A DNA stretch of 58,392 nucleotides from Solirubrobacteraceae bacterium (GTDB lineage: Bacteria > Actinomycetota > Thermoleophilia > Solirubrobacterales > Solirubrobacteraceae). The stretch lies in the NCBI GenBank assembly GCA_025934395.1, contig JAICYC010000013.1:1-58392 (forward strand), in the 5' to 3' direction. Shown one piece after another: positions 1 to 7,638 of the stretch (position 1 is the first letter of the stretch; every line of letters starts with the position of its first letter). The notes under the pieces are model-generated. The model did no database searches. It worked only from the letters and a program-made list of their open reading frames with translations, and was not told the DNA's origin. Both the position numbers and the translations under genes were made by a program.

Positions 1-408
1 CTTTTCGATCGCGAACTGGCCGGTGACGGTCTCGTAAGCGCCCTTGGCGAGCCCCACGCAGTTGACCGCCCATCCGGGGATTTCGCCCGAGCACGAGAAC
101 GTGTCGGCGAGCTGCTTGCCGGCGGTGTCGCTCACCGTGGGTGGGCTCGACACGCCGGTGACCGGGACCTGTGACTGGAGCTGGTAGCCGGTGATCGGCC
201 CGTCGCAGTAGAACGAGTACCTGACCTGGGTTTCTTCGCTGCCCGGTTCCGGTTCGCCCTTGGTCAGGTTCCCGAGGCAGCTGTAGTTGTTGGGGTTCGA
301 TTCTTCGGCCTGGCTCAGCGCCGGCACGCTGAGCAGCATCATCACGGCGCCCGCGAGCGCCGCGAGCCGTCCGATCGCTTCGCGGCGGGCTGTCAGTGGT
401 GGGTGCAA
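1..408 (-). CDS. Secreted small protein of unknown function (3' end outside window)
   Basis: I do not recognise the family. The reading frame is open from a TTG at 408 to the window edge (136 codons), so the C-terminus is missing. The start fits a GGAGA a few bases upstream. Residues 1-34 look like a signal peptide: charged ARREAIGR, then a hydrophobic AALAGAVMMLLSVPAL core and an SQA cleavage site. The mature part has several Cys (YSCLGN, FYCDGP, FSCSGE, VNCVG), which suits an exported, disulfide-bonded protein. An ATG-only gene finder would miss it. It lies just downstream of, and on the same strand as, the phosphoesterase-like gene, with a 42-nt gap, so the two may be cotranscribed. Confidence 0.6.
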   Translation of the reverse strand, partial: MHPPLTARREAIGRLAALAGAVMMLLSVPALSQAEESNPNNYSCLGNLTKGEPEPGSEETQVRYSFYCDGPITGYQLQSQVPVTGVSSPPTVSDTAGKQLADTFSCSGEIPGWAVNCVGLAKGAYETVTGQFAIEK

Positions 409-450
409 CGTGTCTCCAGTCGTCGGTGGGTGGTCGTGGGTGGGTTGGTC

Positions 451-1557
451 TCAGTGCAGGAGCGCTTCGACGCTCTTCCTGGGTGAGCTCGGGTCGAACG
501 CCGTCGACGGCCTGGCGCCCGCCCTGGCGAACGGTGAGATCAGCAGCGCTCCCGCGGGCGGTTCGCTCGTGAGCGTCGCGCTGGAGCTGCCCGCGGCGAG
601 GCCCGCCAGCGTCGGCTGGGCGACGGTTGCGAACGTCACCACCACGAGCCCGTGTTCCCTGTAGGCGGGCGTCGCGGTGATCGTCGCCAGCGTTTCCTTC
701 AGGAAGGTGTCCGCGGCGGTGAGCTCTCCGGGGCTTTCCGGGGCGCAGCTCGCGCCGGCTGCCCCTTCCGGACACGGCGGCTGGACGATCGAGTGCAGCA
801 GCGGCGGCGGAGATCCGGTCGAAGGCGGTTCGAGCAACGCGGCCTCGCCCGCGAACGCGCTCGCCGAGAGCGCGGACCAGCCGCTGAGCAGCGTGCCCGA
901 GGCGATCGCCTGCCCGTCGATGTACGGGGCCGCGCTCGCCTGCGAGAGCGCCGCGGAGAACGTGGGCCCCGCAAGCTCGATCAGCCACACGTTCGTGACG
1001 GATGGAAGCTTCTTCCCGCCGCCCGACGGGCTCGAGGATCTCGATTCCGCTTCGCCGGCGGCGGTTTCGGTGCCGCTCGCCGGCGTCGCGGGCGCGGGCG
1101 CAGCCGCCGGCGTTGCCGGGGCGGGCGTGGGCGTCGAGGTGATCGCCGGGGGAGTTGCGGCCGCCTGGACCGCCTGAGCGGCCGCGGCGGCGGCTTCCTG
1201 CTGCGCGTGCTCGCGCACGGCGAGGCTCGCCACGAGCGCGGGGAGCTGCGCGGCGAGGGTGCCCGCGGCCGACGAGCTCTCCGGGCCGGGGCCGACCGCC
1301 GCCCCGACGGCAACGCCGATGCCGAGCATCACCGCTGCGAGCGTGGCACTCAAGCGCGCTCGCGGGAGGCGGGCGCCTCGCGGGAGGTCGCGCGCGGGGG
1401 CGCCCCGTCCGAGGTCGTGAGCGCCTGTCGGGTCCGCGTCGGGGCCCGCGGCGTGGGCGTCGGGTACCGCAGCGCGGGCGTCGGGGGCGGAGGTCTCGTC
1501 CATTGGTCTGGTGTCGGTGTCGTGGAACCGGCGCACGGGCGGAAGCCCATTGCGCAT
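451..1557 (-). CDS. Degenerate phosphoesterase-like membrane-anchored protein
   Basis: This 368-residue protein has a long Ala/Pro/Asp-rich N-terminus, one membrane segment near residues 69-90 (LSATLAAVMLGIGVAVGAAV), a low-complexity Ala/Pro/Thr linker, then a domain from about residue 185. The domain resembles the ends of bacterial phosphoesterases (PF04185/alkaline phosphatase-like): VWLIELAGPTF near its start, then TPAYREHGLVVVTF and GALLISPFARAG. The metal-binding positions look lost. The usual FDE after the VTF strand is FAT, the usual His-containing YNHYS stretch is FDPSSPRKS, and the middle of the domain is absent. It is probably not an active esterase. The start at 1557 is uncertain; an internal ATG at 1503 is possible. 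It is divergent from pstS, which hints at a phosphate link. Confidence 0.6.
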   Translation of the reverse strand: MRNGLPPVRRFHDTDTRPMDETSAPDARAAVPDAHAAGPDADPTGAHDLGRGAPARDLPRGARLPRARLSATLAAVMLGIGVAVGAAVGPGPESSSAAGTLAAQLPALVASLAVREHAQQEAAAAAAQAVQAAATPPAITSTPTPAPATPAAAPAPATPASGTETAAGEAESRSSSPSGGGKKLPSVTNVWLIELAGPTFSAALSQASAAPYIDGQAIASGTLLSGWSALSASAFAGEAALLEPPSTGSPPPLLHSIVQPPCPEGAAGASCAPESPGELTAADTFLKETLATITATPAYREHGLVVVTFATVAQPTLAGLAAGSSSATLTSEPPAGALLISPFARAGARPSTAFDPSSPRKSVEALLH

Positions 1558-1599
1558 AATTCAGCTTATCCTGATCTAATCGATGAGGATTATGGTATG

Positions 1600-1631
1600 T
1601 TCGCCCGGCGAACTTGTCAAACGACTGTCAA
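1600..1631 (+). promoter_or_regulatory. Candidate PhoP/operator region upstream of pstS
   Basis: The gap between the divergent phosphoesterase-like gene and pstS is AT-richer than its surroundings. It holds a palindrome TTCGCCCGGCGAA (1600-1612) followed by two TGTCAA hexamers at 1615-1620 and 1626-1631. The hexamers are exactly 11 bp apart, one helical turn. Streptomyces PHO boxes are also built from 11-bp direct repeats, although with a different consensus (GTTCACC). Binding by a PhoP-type regulator is inferred from position and spacing, not from a matching consensus. Confidence 0.35.
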
Positions 1632-1657
1632 CACACCCAGAACGGAGTCACCTGCAA

Positions 1658-2476
1658 ATGACACGCATCCGCCGTCTCTCCGCCGCCACCGCGGCGGTTG
1701 CCGCACTCGGGGTCGCGGCGCCTGCGGCCGCCTCCGCGGCAACCACGATCACGATCAGCGGGGCCACAGCGTCGTACCCGCTCGTGTCGCTGCTGGCGCA
1801 GAAGTACAACAAGGTCCACCCCAAGAAACTGAAGTTCAAGATCGCCCAGGGCGGCGCGCAGATCGGCGTCAACGACGTCGCCGCGGGGCGCGTGACGATC
1901 GGCGACGTCTCGCGCGATCCCGAAGCCAAGGACCCCGCGGGGCTGGTCTTCTACCCGATCGCCAAGTACGCGATCTGCGTGGTGACCAACAGATCGAACC
2001 CGCTCGGGAACCTCACGAGCGCCCAGCTCGCGTCGATCTTCACGGGCAAGACGAGATCCTGGAGCGGCGTCTCGGGCGCGAGCGCGTCGGGCACGATCGA
2101 CGTGATCAGCCGCACCTCGGTGGCGGGCGTCCTGACGAACTTCCAGACGATCCTGCTCGAAGGCAGGAAGGTCGTCGAATCCGCCACCCAGGAGGCGTCC
2201 GAGGGTCTGCTCAAGCAGCAGGTCGAAAGCGACCCGAACGCGATCGGCTTCACCTCCAGCTACCAGGCCGACAAAGGCGGCGTCAACGCGGTCGGCCTGA
2301 ACGGGGTGAGGTGCACCCGGTCCACGGCGGTCTCCGGGCAGTACTCCGGCGTGGCCCGCTTCTACGAGGTCACGAAGGGGAGGGCCACCGGTGCCGCATC
2401 GCAGTTCATCGGCTGGATCGAGAAATCGGCGGCCGCCAAGAAGATCATCAACACGCAGTGGATCACGATCAGCTGA
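1658..2476 (+). CDS. pstS: Phosphate ABC transporter substrate-binding protein PstS
   Basis: Binds phosphate outside the membrane and delivers it to PstCA. The chosen ATG at 1658 is preceded by GGAG and opens a classical signal peptide (TRIRRLSAATAAVAAL, then AAASA-ATTI). An in-frame ATG at 1583 would put 25 non-signal residues in front. The mature protein starts ITISGATASYPLVSLLAQKY, the PstS anion-binding loop, and has the PBP-like segments GGAQIGVNDV, GDVSRDPEA and AQLASIFTGKTRSW. At 272 residues it is shorter than typical PstS (320-370). Four bases separate it from pstC, and the gene order pstS-pstC-pstA-pstB supports the assignment. Confidence 0.88.
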   Translation: MTRIRRLSAATAAVAALGVAAPAAASAATTITISGATASYPLVSLLAQKYNKVHPKKLKFKIAQGGAQIGVNDVAAGRVTIGDVSRDPEAKDPAGLVFYPIAKYAICVVTNRSNPLGNLTSAQLASIFTGKTRSWSGVSGASASGTIDVISRTSVAGVLTNFQTILLEGRKVVESATQEASEGLLKQQVESDPNAIGFTSSYQADKGGVNAVGLNGVRCTRSTAVSGQYSGVARFYEVTKGRATGAASQFIGWIEKSAAAKKIINTQWITIS

Positions 2477-2480
2477 GACG

Positions 2481-3467
2481 GTGCGCAGCCGTCTCCTGAG
2501 CCCCTGGCCCGACCGCCGCGCCGAGCGTACGCTCGGCGCGGTGTCGCTCCTGATCGGCGTCGCCGTGATCGCGATGATCGCGTTCGTCGCCGTGCAGGCG
2601 TGGCCGACCCTCAGCCACAACGCCGGCATCGCGTGGCTGGGCTCGGGCGGCAAGCTCGAACGCCAGGTCGAAGCGATGAACAACGCGGGCACGGCGCCGT
2701 CGGCAGCGGCCTACCACCTGCGTGCCTGGCCGCTCGTCTACGGCACGCTTCTGACGACCGTCCTCGCGGTGGGGTTCGGGCTGATCATCGCGATCCTGTC
2801 CTCGATCTTCATCGTGGAGCTCGCGCACGATCGCCTGCGGAGCATCGCCGTCCCCGTGATCAGGTTGCTCGCGTCGGTGCCCTCCGTCGTCTACGGGCTG
2901 CTCGGGATCCTCGTGCTCGTCCCGTTCGTCGGGAACCACATCATCACCAGCTCCGAGAAGGCCAAGCACGCCGGCGAGCTGCAGCTCACCGGACAGGGGC
3001 TGCTCGTGACCGTGGTGATCCTCACCCTGATGGTCACGCCGATCATGGTCGCGCTGATCTGCCAGGCGCTGCAGTCGGTGCCGAACGCCTGGCGGGAGGG
3101 CGCGATCGCGCTGGGGGTCAACCCCGTGCGCGCGATCCTCGCCGTGACGCTGCGGGCTGCTCGTCCTGCGATCGTCGCCGCGGCCGTGCTCGCCACGGCG
3201 CGCGCGCTCGGCGAGTCGATCATGGTCGCGATGGTCTCCGGAGGCGTGTCGTTCGCGCCGCGGCCCTCGGACGGCTTCGCGGCGATCTTCGAGCCGCTGC
3301 GCACGCTCGCGTCGTTCATCGTCTCCTTCCAGGAAGGCACGGGCGCGACGGCGCTCAAGTCGAGCCTCTACGCGTTCGCGCTGCTGCTCCTGTTCAGCGC
3401 CCTCGTGCTCTCGATCGGCGGCTATCTGATCAAGCTGCCTCTGCGCCGCCACCAGGTGAAGGGGTGA
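2481..3467 (+). CDS. pstC: Phosphate ABC transporter permease PstC
   Basis: Inner-membrane permease of the Pst system; pairs with PstA. GTG at 2481 (4 nt after pstS) gives 328 residues, a normal PstC length. About six membrane segments are visible, the first at AVSLLIGVAVIAMIAFVAV. The cytoplasmic EAA-like loop (QALQSVPNAWREGAIALGVNPVRAI) and following ARALGESIMVAMVSGG are typical of PstC. A periplasmic loop near residues 165-180 is present. Codons 12-20 are overlaid by a perfect 26-bp palindrome (listed separately). The stop overlaps the pstA start by 4 nt, so translational coupling is likely. Confidence 0.92.
   Translation: MRSRLLSPWPDRRAERTLGAVSLLIGVAVIAMIAFVAVQAWPTLSHNAGIAWLGSGGKLERQVEAMNNAGTAPSAAAYHLRAWPLVYGTLLTTVLAVGFGLIIAILSSIFIVELAHDRLRSIAVPVIRLLASVPSVVYGLLGILVLVPFVGNHIITSSEKAKHAGELQLTGQGLLVTVVILTLMVTPIMVALICQALQSVPNAWREGAIALGVNPVRAILAVTLRAARPAIVAAAVLATARALGESIMVAMVSGGVSFAPRPSDGFAAIFEPLRTLASFIVSFQEGTGATALKSSLYAFALLLLFSALVLSIGGYLIKLPLRRHQVKG
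2516..2541. repeat. Perfect 26-bp palindrome inside the pstC start region
   Basis: Both 13-base arms are perfectly complementary; the centre reads CGAGCGTACGCTCG. In RNA it would fold into a very stable GC hairpin about 40 nt after the pstS stop codon and 35 nt after the pstC start. Such a structure could protect pstS mRNA or slow entry into pstC, giving more binding protein than permease. That role is an inference; the symmetry is seen directly. Confidence 0.7.
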
Positions 3468-4453
3468 GCGTGTACGCGCGGGAGCGGCCCGTGACAGCCG
3501 GCCCCGGCCGGCGCTCCTCGCCGCTGAGCTGGCGCTGGGTCGATCGTCTCGTGCTCGCGCTCGCGTGGGCCGTCGGCATCGGCCTGTGCCTCGTGACGGG
3601 TGCGATCGTGATCTACATGGGGGTGCGCGGGGTCCAGTACCTGCGGCCCGGACTGCTCTTCTCACGCCCTGCGTTCGGCACCACGCAGAACGAAAGCGGC
3701 GGGTTCCTGGACCCGATCGCGGGAACGGGGATCCTGACCGCGATCGGGATCTGCCTCGCGCTGCCGCTGGCGGTCGCGAGCGCGCTGTGGGTCGCCGAGT
3801 ACGGCCGGCCCTCGTGGCTCGCACGGGTCGTCGAGTCGAGCATCGAGGTCGTCGCCGGCACCCCCGACATCGTGTTCGCGCTGTTCGGCCTGGCCCTGTT
3901 CCAGACGCATCTGTTCGCGCCGTTCTCGTTCACCTCGTCCGGCGGCGGCGTGTTCGGTCGATCGTTCTTCGCCGCCGGGGCGATGATGTCGCTGATCGCG
4001 CTGCCGCCGATCTTCGTGGCCACCCGGGACGGGCTGGAGGCGATCCCGGTGCACGTACGCGAGGCGGCGTTCGCGCTCGGCAAGACGCGGATCGCGACCA
4101 TCCGGCGCGTGCTGCTGCCCACGGTGCGCTCGAACATCGCCACCGGCGCCACGCTCGGCGTGAGCCGCATCATCGGCGACACCGCGATCGTGGTGCTGCT
4201 GCTCGGCTCCACGCTGCGGCTGGAATCGCAGGGCAGCGTCCCCGGGATCGACGTCCTGCGGGGCACCGGGTCCACCCTCACGAGCTACGTGTTCGACAAC
4301 TCTCCGGCAGGCGAAGGCGCGGCGCCCGAAAAGGCCTACGCGGCCGCGTTCGTCCTGCTGCTCTGCGTGCTCGTCCTCAACCTCGCGCTTGCGCGCATCG
4401 GTCGTTCCTCGTCGGAGGAGACCGGCCTCACCGTGGCCCAGGGCATCGTGTGA
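3464..4453 (+). CDS. pstA: Phosphate ABC transporter permease PstA
   Basis: Second membrane subunit of the Pst importer. GTG at 3464 overlaps the pstC stop (GTGA); a second GTG at 3470 has AAGGGG five bases upstream and is an equally good start, changing the protein by two residues. About 329 residues. Membrane segments begin at LVLALAWAVGIGLCLVTGAIV. The permease signature loop (ATRDGLEAIPVHVREAAFAL, then GKTRIATIRRVLLP) and the following GVSRIIGDTAIVVLLLG are characteristic of PstA. The next gene starts 91 nt downstream, the only sizeable gap in the transporter operon. Confidence 0.92.
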   Translation: MSVYARERPVTAGPGRRSSPLSWRWVDRLVLALAWAVGIGLCLVTGAIVIYMGVRGVQYLRPGLLFSRPAFGTTQNESGGFLDPIAGTGILTAIGICLALPLAVASALWVAEYGRPSWLARVVESSIEVVAGTPDIVFALFGLALFQTHLFAPFSFTSSGGGVFGRSFFAAGAMMSLIALPPIFVATRDGLEAIPVHVREAAFALGKTRIATIRRVLLPTVRSNIATGATLGVSRIIGDTAIVVLLLGSTLRLESQGSVPGIDVLRGTGSTLTSYVFDNSPAGEGAAPEKAYAAAFVLLLCVLVLNLALARIGRSSSEETGLTVAQGIV

Positions 4454-4471
4454 CCGGTTCCGGCGGACCCC

Positions 4472-4500
4472 TTTACAAGACCGCCGCCGGCAGCTATCCT
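4472..4500 (+). promoter_or_regulatory. Sigma70-like promoter in front of pstB
   Basis: TTTACA at 4472-4477 and TATCCT at 4495-4500 are separated by 17 bp, close to the housekeeping consensus and notable in such GC-rich DNA. It lies in the 91-nt pstA-pstB gap. This suggests pstB can be transcribed independently of pstSCA. Confidence 0.5.
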
Positions 4501-4544
4501 CAGCAAATCGATGTGTAAAGGTATATCAATGGAGATAGTGGCCG

Positions 4545-5519
4545 ATGAGTCCTGAGACGATGCTGCTCGACCCGTTCACGCGTCCCGATCCGGCCGGCGT
4601 GGCCGGTGCAGGGACGACGGCCGGCGAGACCGGCGGCGAGGGGGAGCGCGTGACGCGAGGGCGCCCGGTACCGCCCGTCCGCACGATCGTCATCGATCGA
4701 CCACCGGTCCCGGTTGCGCCCCCGCACGCCCGCGAGGCCGTGCGCCCGGGGCGCTCTGCCGCCGGCCCCGAGCGCATCCGCGTCGAGGACGTGCACATCT
4801 CCTACGTGGAGCGCGACGCCGTCAGGGGCGTCTCGCTCTCGATCCACCAGGGCGAGGTGCTCGCGCTGATCGGCCCCTCCGGCTGCGGCAAGACGACGCT
4901 GCTGCGCACGCTCAACCGCCTCACCGAGCTGACGCCCGGCACCACGCGCAGCGGGAGCATCCTGCTCGACGGCGAGGACATCCACGAGCTCCCCGACACG
5001 ACCCTGCGCTCGCGCGTGTCGATGGTCTTCCAGCAGCCCAACCCGTTCCCGATGTCGATCTTCGACAACGTCGCGTTCGCGCTCCGCGAGCAGTCGCGCA
5101 AGCGCCCGGGCCGCAGGGAGCTCGAGCCGCTCGTCGTGGACGCGCTCAGGCGCGCCGGTCTCTACGACGAGGTCCGCGACGACCTCGACAAGCCCGCGCT
5201 GCGCCTCTCCGGCGGCCAGCAGCAGCGCCTGTGCATCGCGCGCGCGATCGCCGCGCGACCGGAGGTGCTGCTGATGGACGAGCCGTGCAGCGCCCTCGAC
5301 CCGATCTCCACGAACACGATCGAGAAGCTCATCGGTGAGCTGCGCCGCGACCTCGCCGTGGTGGTCGTCACCCACAACCTCGCGCAGGCGCAGCGGATCG
5401 CGGACAAGGTCGCGTTCATGTACCTCGGCGACCTGATCGAGTACGGAACCGCCGCCGACGTGTTCGACTCGCCGCGCGCGGAGCGCACGCGCGACTACGT
5501 GCGCGGGGCGTTCGGCTGA
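4545..5519 (+). CDS. pstB: Phosphate ABC transporter ATP-binding protein PstB with N-terminal extension
   Basis: Cytoplasmic ATPase of the Pst importer. The ABC domain starts near residue 76 (IRVEDVHISY) and has Walker A GPSGCGKTT, Q-loop VFQQPNPFPMSIFDNVAF (PQPNPFPM is a PstB hallmark), signature LSGGQQQR, Walker B VLLMDEP and the H-loop VVTHN. The protein is 324 residues against about 250-260 for most PstB. The extra 75 residues are Pro/Gly/Arg-rich and probably disordered. An internal GTG at 4650 with a strong GGGGGAG would trim 35 of them, so the true start is uncertain. No phoU follows within the window. Confidence 0.9.
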   Translation: MSPETMLLDPFTRPDPAGVAGAGTTAGETGGEGERVTRGRPVPPVRTIVIDRPPVPVAPPHAREAVRPGRSAAGPERIRVEDVHISYVERDAVRGVSLSIHQGEVLALIGPSGCGKTTLLRTLNRLTELTPGTTRSGSILLDGEDIHELPDTTLRSRVSMVFQQPNPFPMSIFDNVAFALREQSRKRPGRRELEPLVVDALRRAGLYDEVRDDLDKPALRLSGGQQQRLCIARAIAARPEVLLMDEPCSALDPISTNTIEKLIGELRRDLAVVVVTHNLAQAQRIADKVAFMYLGDLIEYGTAADVFDSPRAERTRDYVRGAFG

Positions 5520-5547
5520 GCGCCGCGCCGCGCCGGCCCGATCTGGA

Positions 5548-6192
5548 GTGAGCACCTTGAGCCTCGTCCCCGTGCCCGCCGAGCAGCCCGACACCGCGTG
5601 CAGCGCCTGCGGCGCAACGCTGCTGGGCGACCAGCGCTACTGCCTGGAGTGCGGGAACCCCGCATCCCCCGTGCGGCTGGCGTTCCTCGACGTGCTCGAG
5701 GCCGACCGGGCCCGCACCGTGCAGGAGGCGGACCGGGCGCCCGCTCCGCTGAGCGCCGGCTACGCGCCGGTGTACGACGGCCCCGGCGCGGCGGGCTGGC
5801 TGCGCCGCAACAACGCGGTGCTCACGCTGCTCGCGGTGCTCGCGCTGTGCCTGATCGCGGGGCTGCTCGTGGGTCACTGGGCGTCGGGCAAACAGGCGCC
5901 CGCCGCGCCCACGACGATCAAGGTCGAAGGGCTGGGCGCGGTTGCGGCCGGCCCCACCGGCGGCTCCACGAGCGCGCCCGCCGCGAGCACCACCGAATCG
6001 AGCAAGTCGAGCGCCAGGGAAGAAGCCGAAGCGGCGAAGGCTGCCGCCAAGGAAACCGCCGCCGAAAAGGCGCCGCCGCCGGCGCCCAAGAAGGTCACCA
6101 AAAGCGAACTGCAGAAACTGTCGAGCACCAGCGGGAGGAAGCACGACGAAGAAATCGAAGCGCACGGCGCGGAACCGATCGAAACGGGATGA
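5548..6192 (+). CDS. Zinc-ribbon, single-pass membrane protein with disordered tail
   Basis: No named family recognised. Residues 18-36 hold a zinc ribbon of the CxxC...CxxC type (CSACGATLLGDQRYCLECG). One membrane segment follows near residues 91-110 (VLTLLAVLALCLIAGLLVG). The rest is a Thr/Ser/Ala-rich, then Glu/Lys/Ala-rich charged tail that is likely disordered. The start is GTG 5548, but TTG 5557 has GGAG seven bases upstream and may be the real one. It begins 28 nt after pstB and its stop overlaps the next gene (ATGA), so it probably belongs to the pst transcript. A role in phosphate uptake is only suggested by position. Confidence 0.6.
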   Translation: MSTLSLVPVPAEQPDTACSACGATLLGDQRYCLECGNPASPVRLAFLDVLEADRARTVQEADRAPAPLSAGYAPVYDGPGAAGWLRRNNAVLTLLAVLALCLIAGLLVGHWASGKQAPAAPTTIKVEGLGAVAAGPTGGSTSAPAASTTESSKSSAREEAEAAKAAAKETAAEKAPPPAPKKVTKSELQKLSSTSGRKHDEEIEAHGAEPIETG

Positions 6193-6614
6193 CGGCGAGC
6201 ACGAGCCAGGAGGGCTCCGGGGGAGCGCTGCTGCCCGTCGGCGGGCTGGTTCCCGCCGCCCGCACGCAGGCGGGTGTCGGTTCGATGTCCGACCTGCGCC
6301 GCCGCCGGTACGAGCTCGCCGAGCGCGTGGCCTCGCTCACGTGGGACCTCGGCGGCCTGGCGTACGAGATGGCGATCCGCGACCACTACCGCCTCGACGT
6401 GATCGCTCGGAGAGCCGCCGAGCTGCAGCAGGCCGATGCCCAGCTCGGCGAGGTGCAACGGCTGCTCGCAACCGCCGAGGCGGGCATCCACGGGCAATGC
6501 CGCTCCTGCGGGGCGGTGCACAGCCGCGGTGCCGCCTACTGCTGGCATTGCGGGGCGCCGCTGATCGAGGAGGCGCGTCCCTCCGTGCTCCACGGCGATC
6601 AGCCAACCGTCTAG
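6189..6614 (+). CDS. Small coiled-coil protein with C-terminal zinc ribbon
   Basis: No named family recognised. The ATG at 6189 overlaps the preceding stop (ATGA) and yields 141 residues. Residues 33-100 are a charged heptad-like helix (SDLRRRRYELAERVASL, then ARRAAELQQADAQLGEVQRL), likely a coiled coil. A zinc ribbon with two CxxC knuckles follows (CRSCGAVHSRGAAYCWHCG). Its ribbon has the same spacing logic as the ribbon of the upstream gene. Two consecutive ribbon proteins after pstB suggest a functional pair, perhaps a scaffold or sensor; this is inference. Confidence 0.6.
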   Translation: MTASTSQEGSGGALLPVGGLVPAARTQAGVGSMSDLRRRRYELAERVASLTWDLGGLAYEMAIRDHYRLDVIARRAAELQQADAQLGEVQRLLATAEAGIHGQCRSCGAVHSRGAAYCWHCGAPLIEEARPSVLHGDQPTV

Positions 6615-6656
6615 CGCCGCCCGGCGGCACCCGCGCGCACGGCTAGCCTGCGCCGC

Positions 6657-7604
6657 ATGCCCAAGGTGACCCCGCTCGCCTCCGCCTGTGCGATCGCGCT
6701 GGCATGCGCGATCGCGCCGGCCGCCTCGCTCGCCCGCCCGCGGCACCACGCCGCGCCGCCTCCGCCGCGCGAAGCCGGGTGTGAGATGTTCCCGGCGGGC
6801 AACCCGCTCAACCGCGCCATCTCACACGCCCCGGTCGACCCACGCTCGGCGCAGTACGTGGCGAGCATCGGGCTGGGCGCGCATCTGCATCCGGACTTCG
6901 GCACCAACCCCGGGTACGGCATCCCTTACTCGATCGTGCCCGCCGCGCAGCCGAAGGTGCCGATCGCCTTCGACGGATACCCCTCGGAATCCGACCCCGG
7001 GCCGTATCCCGTCCCGCCGGGGGCGCCGGTGGAGGGGTCCGGCGACGAAGGCGACCGCCACGTGCTCGTGCTGCAGCGGGGCAGCTGCCGCGACTACGAG
7101 CTGTACGCTGCCGCCCGCAGCGCGCGGGGGTGGACGGCCGGCTCGGGCGCGGTCTTCAACCTGCGCAGCAACGCGCTCCGCCCCGAAGGCTGGACGTCAG
7201 CAGACGCCGCCGGGCTGCCGATCCTGCCGCTGCTCGTCCGCTATCCCGAGGTGCGGGCGGGTCGCATCGACCACGCGCTGCGCGTGACGGTCCCCCGCAC
7301 CCAGCGCGGCTACATCCATCCGGCCACCCACCTCGCATCCGCCAGCGAGGACCCCGGCCTCCCGCCGATGGGCCTGCGGCTGCGCCTGAAGGCCGGCTAC
7401 AGCCTCGCCGGCTTCCACGGTGAGTCGCTCGTCGTCCTTCGCGCGCTGAAGCGCTACGGCCTGATCGTCGCCGACAACGGGTCGCCGTGGTACATCACAG
7501 GCGCACCCGATCCGCGCTGGAACGACGACGACCTCGAGCAGCTGAAGCGCGTGCCGGGGTCGGCATTCGAAGCGGTGCAGAGCGGACCGATCCGCCGCGG
7601 CTGA
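6657..7604 (+). CDS. Secreted conserved protein of unknown function
   Basis: 315 residues with a clear signal peptide (ASACAIALACAIAPAASLA). It matches a widespread bacterial secreted family I know only as hypothetical. Recognisable segments are GSGAVFNLRSNALRPEGWTS, ADAAGLPILPLLVRYPEV, VPRTQRGYIHPATH, LPPMGLRLRLKAGY and the end ADNGSPWYITGAPDPRWNDD. No catalytic motif is evident. A TAGCCT box lies 7 nt before the ATG, so the mRNA may be leaderless. It is likely monocistronic, followed by the convergent tatA. Confidence 0.75.
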   Translation: MPKVTPLASACAIALACAIAPAASLARPRHHAAPPPPREAGCEMFPAGNPLNRAISHAPVDPRSAQYVASIGLGAHLHPDFGTNPGYGIPYSIVPAAQPKVPIAFDGYPSESDPGPYPVPPGAPVEGSGDEGDRHVLVLQRGSCRDYELYAAARSARGWTAGSGAVFNLRSNALRPEGWTSADAAGLPILPLLVRYPEVRAGRIDHALRVTVPRTQRGYIHPATHLASASEDPGLPPMGLRLRLKAGYSLAGFHGESLVVLRALKRYGLIVADNGSPWYITGAPDPRWNDDDLEQLKRVPGSAFEAVQSGPIRRG

Positions 7605-7638
7605 GCGGCCGCGCCGATTCCGCCCGTGCGCTCGCGGG

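Noticed and set aside
652-2499. Long Arg-rich rightward open frame across the phosphoesterase-like gene and pstS
   Set aside because: Its composition is typical of out-of-frame GC-rich sequence, and it overlaps two recognisable genes.
4529-4555. Eight-codon mini-frame just before pstB, considered as a leader peptide
   Set aside because: No codon bias for a regulatory amino acid and no attenuator hairpin follows.
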